This document shows positions 61,023 through 64,000 of a stretch of 64,000 bases of DNA, piece after piece (position 1 is the first letter of the stretch; the number at the start of each line of letters is the position of its first letter). The stretch comes from SAR324 cluster bacterium (GTDB lineage: Bacteria; SAR324; NAC60-12): the NCBI GenBank assembly GCA_028281495.1, contig JANQJU010000020.1:243468-307467 (forward strand), read 5' to 3'. The notes below the pieces were generated by a model, which saw nothing but the letters and a program-made list of their open reading frames with translations, was not told the DNA's origin and searched no databases. The position numbers and the translations under genes were made by a program.

Positions 61023-63755
61023 TTGGTTAAGCAATCAATACGAACCCAACTGAATCGGATTTTTATAGGTTTGGCCGTAGGGCCGCTAATTTTTTTAGTT
61101 GGGCTAGTCGGTTGGCAGACTTATTCAGACTTCTATCAGCAACTCTTACGTTACCAACATCAACAAGCCGAGAAAATCACTTTAGAAATCCTTGTATTCT
61201 TAGGAAACTTTGAACGAGAGCTAACCACATTAGCCAACATTCAAGGAATCCATTGGGATCCCGAAGAAGCGATTGAGCTGCTCATTATATTAAATTCGAA
61301 GCATCGGGCTTACTCCGAAGTATCGGTGATCGACCCTAAGGGGATGGAAATTCGGCATTGGTCGTATTTACAATCGTCTAGCTCTCACACCCTCGAAGAT
61401 CATTCTCACACCCAAGAATACCTCTATCCACTTCAAACCGATCAAGTTTACTACAGTCCCGTGAGAATCGAGGGGGCCACTGGGGAACCCTTCATCAACA
61501 TTGCTGTGCCGGTCACTCAGTTGACTAATCAAGAACTGAAGGGGGTGGTGTTGAGTAAAGTGCGTCTGAAAAAGATTTGGCAAATTTTGGCCAATTTGAA
61601 TTTGGCGGAGGGAGAGTCCGTCTATTTGCTCAATGATCAATCGCAAGTGATTGCGCATAAAAATCCATCGATTATCCTCAAAGGCACTACGTTCCAACTT
61701 CCTGAAAATGAAGGCATCACCCAAGGACTCAGTGGACAAACAGTCATTCTCTCGTTTCAAACGATTCGGCTGGGGAATCAGTCCTTTGTGATGGTTGCCG
61801 AACGTTCCATTTATTCTGCGTTGCAAACTGTTTTGGCATCCTTAAGCCTCATCTTTTTTGTTTTGGTCACCATTTTGGTGATTGTTTGGATGCTGCGAAC
61901 CATGATGATGCGTCGTATCGTTCAACCCATTCAGGAAATTTCTGCTGTGGCTCGGGCCATTTATGCAGGGGACATCAATCAACACGTGCAGGTCTTTACT
62001 CAAAACGAAATTGGCGACATGGCAGACGCTTTCAATCAGATGACCGGACAACTCAAAGCGTCTTTAGAAAAACTACAAGAAGAGGTGCTAGACCGAAAAC
62101 ACGCTGAAGAGGCGCTCAAGAGAAGTGAACAACAGCTCACTCAGTTTTTGGAAGCATTACCTGTGGGGGTGTACATCATTCATGCAGATGGGAGGCCCGT
62201 TTTTGCCAATAGTGTGGCTAAAGCGATCTTGGGCAAAGGCATTGAACCCAATGTGGAAGTCGATCAATTGGCACAAGTGTATCAAGCCTATGTGAGTGGA
62301 ACCGACCAACTGTACCCAACCGAAAATATGCCACTGATTCGAGCGTTGTCTGGGGAGTTCAGTACGGTGGATGATATGGAAATCCAACACCCTGAAAAAA
62401 CATTGGCTATTGAGGTATGGGGGTCTCCCATCACGGATATAGAGGATAAAGTGATTTTTGCCATTGCAGCCTTTCAGGACATCACCAAGCGGCGAGAAGT
62501 CGAAATCCAATTGAAGGAATATCGAGAAAATCTGGAAGCGAAAGTGGACCAACGTACTCAAGAATTGCAAACCATCAACCAGGAACTGACACGCGCCAAG
62601 GAAAACGCGGAACGTGCCAACCGAGCCAAAACCCAGTTTTTAGCCAATATGAGCCATGAAATTCGGACCCCGCTCAATTCTATTCTCGGATTCAGTGAAA
62701 TACTTCTCAAAGATAAAGACTTTTATCGCTTACCCAAGCAGGTGGAAACCTATTTAAGAACCATCCTTCAGGCGGGAAACAACTTGGCCGATTTGGTTAA
62801 CAATGTATTGGATTTAACCAAGATCGAATCGGATAAGATGGAAGTGCTTTCCGATCAAGTCGACCTGATCCAATTGCTTCAAGAAGTGGTTGAACTCAAC
62901 CGAATCCAAGCAAATGCGAAACGTTTGGATTATCGACTCACCTATGATTCTCAGATCCCTACGGGGATTATTACTGATCGAGCAAAATTTCGTCAGGTAC
63001 TCATCAATCTGATCAACAATGCCATTAAGTTCACCGATCCTGGTAAACGAGTGTGCATCCATGCCACCACGCAAGAGAACCATCTCCATATCCACATCAT
63101 CGACCAAGGAATTGGCATTACTCCCGAACAGTTGAACCGAGTCTTTGATCCGTTTGTGCAAGCTGATGGAACCGTGACCCGACGATTTGGAGGAACCGGG
63201 TTGGGGTTAACGATCTCAAAAAGAATGATCGAGTTGCTTAAAGGAGGAATTGAATTTACGGAGACCTCAGGAGGGGGGGCGACTTTCACGGTAAAATTAC
63301 CCATTCGTGAAGTGACACTGAACGTATCCGCGAAACACGTTCCTCCTCAAAACATCACTTTCTCACCGGATTCTTACGTTTTGATTGTGGAAGATAATTT
63401 GATGAATCAAGCCATGATCCAAGCGCTGTTCCGACAAATCGGGGTGGGGTTCGAATTGGTGGAGAATGGCAAAATCGGGGTGGAGCGGTTAAAAACACTG
63501 TATTCTGAAGGACAACTTCCCGATATGGTTTTTATGGACCTCCATATGCCGGTAATGAGTGGTATCGAAGCAACACGTGAAATACGATCCGATGCGGAGT
63601 TTCAAAGTTTACCGATTATCGCCATGTCCGCCGACGCGTTCACGGAGCAACAGTTGGAGGCTCTTTCCGTGGGCATGAATGAATATCTCACCAAACCGAT
63701 CAAACGTGCAGAACTGCTGCGGGTGTTAAAACAATACCTTCCTGTGCCAATCTAA
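61023..63755 (+). CDS. Hybrid sensor histidine kinase
   Basis: 910 residues. The start is TTG at 61023, behind AAGGGG; no ATG is available nearby. Two membrane segments (about 12-35 and 278-302) flank a periplasmic Cache-like sensor. HAMP (about 300-355), a PAS domain (about 365-500), a coiled coil, HisKA with His545 in [12 protein letters not shown] and a HATPase_c ([24 protein letters not shown]) follow. A C-terminal receiver has Asp839 in VFMDLHMPV. It signals by His-Asp relay, possibly to a separate HPt protein. The upstream binding protein likely supplies its ligand. Confidence 0.93.
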   Translation: MVKQSIRTQLNRIFIGLAVGPLIFLVGLVGWQTYSDFYQQLLRYQHQQAEKITLEILVFLGNFERELTTLANIQGIHWDPEEAIELLIILNSKHRAYSEVSVIDPKGMEIRHWSYLQSSSSHTLEDHSHTQEYLYPLQTDQVYYSPVRIEGATGEPFINIAVPVTQLTNQELKGVVLSKVRLKKIWQILANLNLAEGESVYLLNDQSQVIAHKNPSIILKGTTFQLPENEGITQGLSGQTVILSFQTIRLGNQSFVMVAERSIYSALQTVLASLSLIFFVLVTILVIVWMLRTMMMRRIVQPIQEISAVARAIYAGDINQHVQVFTQNEIGDMADAFNQMTGQLKASLEKLQEEVLDRKHAEEALKRSEQQLTQFLEALPVGVYIIHADGRPVFANSVAKAILGKGIEPNVEVDQLAQVYQAYVSGTDQLYPTENMPLIRALSGEFSTVDDMEIQHPEKTLAIEVWGSPITDIEDKVIFAIAAFQDITKRREVEIQLKEYRENLEAKVDQRTQELQTINQELTRAKENAERANRAKTQFLANMSHEIRTPLNSILGFSEILLKDKDFYRLPKQVETYLRTILQAGNNLADLVNNVLDLTKIESDKMEVLSDQVDLIQLLQEVVELNRIQANAKRLDYRLTYDSQIPTGIITDRAKFRQVLINLINNAIKFTDPGKRVCIHATTQENHLHIHIIDQGIGITPEQLNRVFDPFVQADGTVTRRFGGTGLGLTISKRMIELLKGGIEFTETSGGGATFTVKLPIREVTLNVSAKHVPPQNITFSPDSYVLIVEDNLMNQAMIQALFRQIGVGFELVENGKIGVERLKTLYSEGQLPDMVFMDLHMPVMSGIEATREIRSDAEFQSLPIIAMSADAFTEQQLEALSVGMNEYLTKPIKRAELLRVLKQYLPVPI

Positions 63756-63867
63756 AAAGTTCACTATCAGTTTTCGGTAACGACGCACTTGAACTATTCA
63801 CCTTTTCCAGATTTAGGAGAGCCATGATAGTGCAACGGTCGAAATTTCGGTGGAAGTGAGGGACCAC

Positions 63868-64000
63868 TCATTTCTTGAACTTAGGACTTTTAGCGGCTCG
63901 CAACACAATCGAAGGCTGCTTGCCTTCTTCCTTAAACAATCGAAAATCCCCTTCTTGGATCACTTCCCGTTCCGCATCCCACGCATCCATCGCCGCATAC
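63868..64000 (-). CDS. C-terminal end of an unidentified protein
   Basis: A minus-strand frame enters from the right edge and ends with TGA at 63868-63870, giving 43 visible codons. The C-terminus reads ...LRAAKSPKFKK and is basic. The visible part is too short to name. It is convergent with the histidine kinase gene. Confidence 0.6.
   Translation of the reverse strand, partial: YAAMDAWDAEREVIQEGDFRLFKEEGKQPSIVLRAAKSPKFKK

Noticed and set aside
63762..63832. 8-bp inverted repeat CACTATCA/TGATAGTG after the kinase gene
   Set aside because: The arms are more than 50 bp apart and no T-run follows, so it is probably chance.

Overview
The window comes from a Gram-negative bacterium. The evidence is CMP-Kdo synthesis, a LolC/E-type permease, a MipA/OmpV-type barrel, a TolC-type factor, PBP1A and a fused SecD-SecF. 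Base composition is moderately AT-rich. A TAXI-TRAP transporter and an orphan periplasmic binding protein beside a hybrid kinase would suit a marine or aquatic heterotroph. A deltaproteobacterial or SAR324-like lineage is my guess, but the sequence alone does not settle it. I saw no tRNA or rRNA gene, CRISPR array, insertion sequence or prophage.

Left part (1-32.8 kb): housekeeping genes, mostly on the minus strand. ftsA and the start of ftsZ lie without other dcw genes. Next is htrA - purD/purE-like fusion - purN - divergent PRPP synthetase - trkA - small lipoprotein, then a plus-strand porin-like protein and lipoprotein. These are followed by a CoA-transferase/GNAT fusion, kdsB, a TlpA-like thioredoxin, tyrA, secDF, yajC, a zinc-ribbon/DUF3426-type protein, a PBP1A gene, a DUF218 protein, a STAS protein, a J-domain protein, a lolC/E-type gene, alaS and a MipA/OmpV-type gene. 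Several small exported charged proteins without recognised domains are scattered among them.

Middle part (32.8-49.4 kb): pyrE, a HEPN-like protein, a Nudix hydrolase, aroK and mnmA. Then come a head-to-head overlapping pair of small exported proteins, an alpha/beta hydrolase, an aminotransferase, a TerB-like protein, galE, a small solute-binding protein, a fused TRAP permease with its TAXI receptor, a GNAT enzyme, a DUF4269-like protein and a DUF1127 protein.

Right part (49.4-64 kb): the most unusual region. Co-directional genes encode a LysR regulator, a PqqD-like/M50 protease/HlyD-like membrane protein and a 771-residue acidic repeat protein without an ordinary signal peptide. A periplasmic adaptor, a TolC-type outer-membrane factor and a sigma-54-type AAA+ activator with an N-terminal Fis-like DNA-binding domain follow. 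The repeat protein gene has a near-consensus sigma-54 promoter, palindromic upstream sites and its own terminator. I read this as a candidate self-regulated export or surface-display system in which a membrane metalloprotease-adaptor replaces the usual ABC exporter. After it come a small exported protein, a TrpX-like binding protein with a large hybrid sensor kinase, and the 3' end of an unidentified minus-strand gene.
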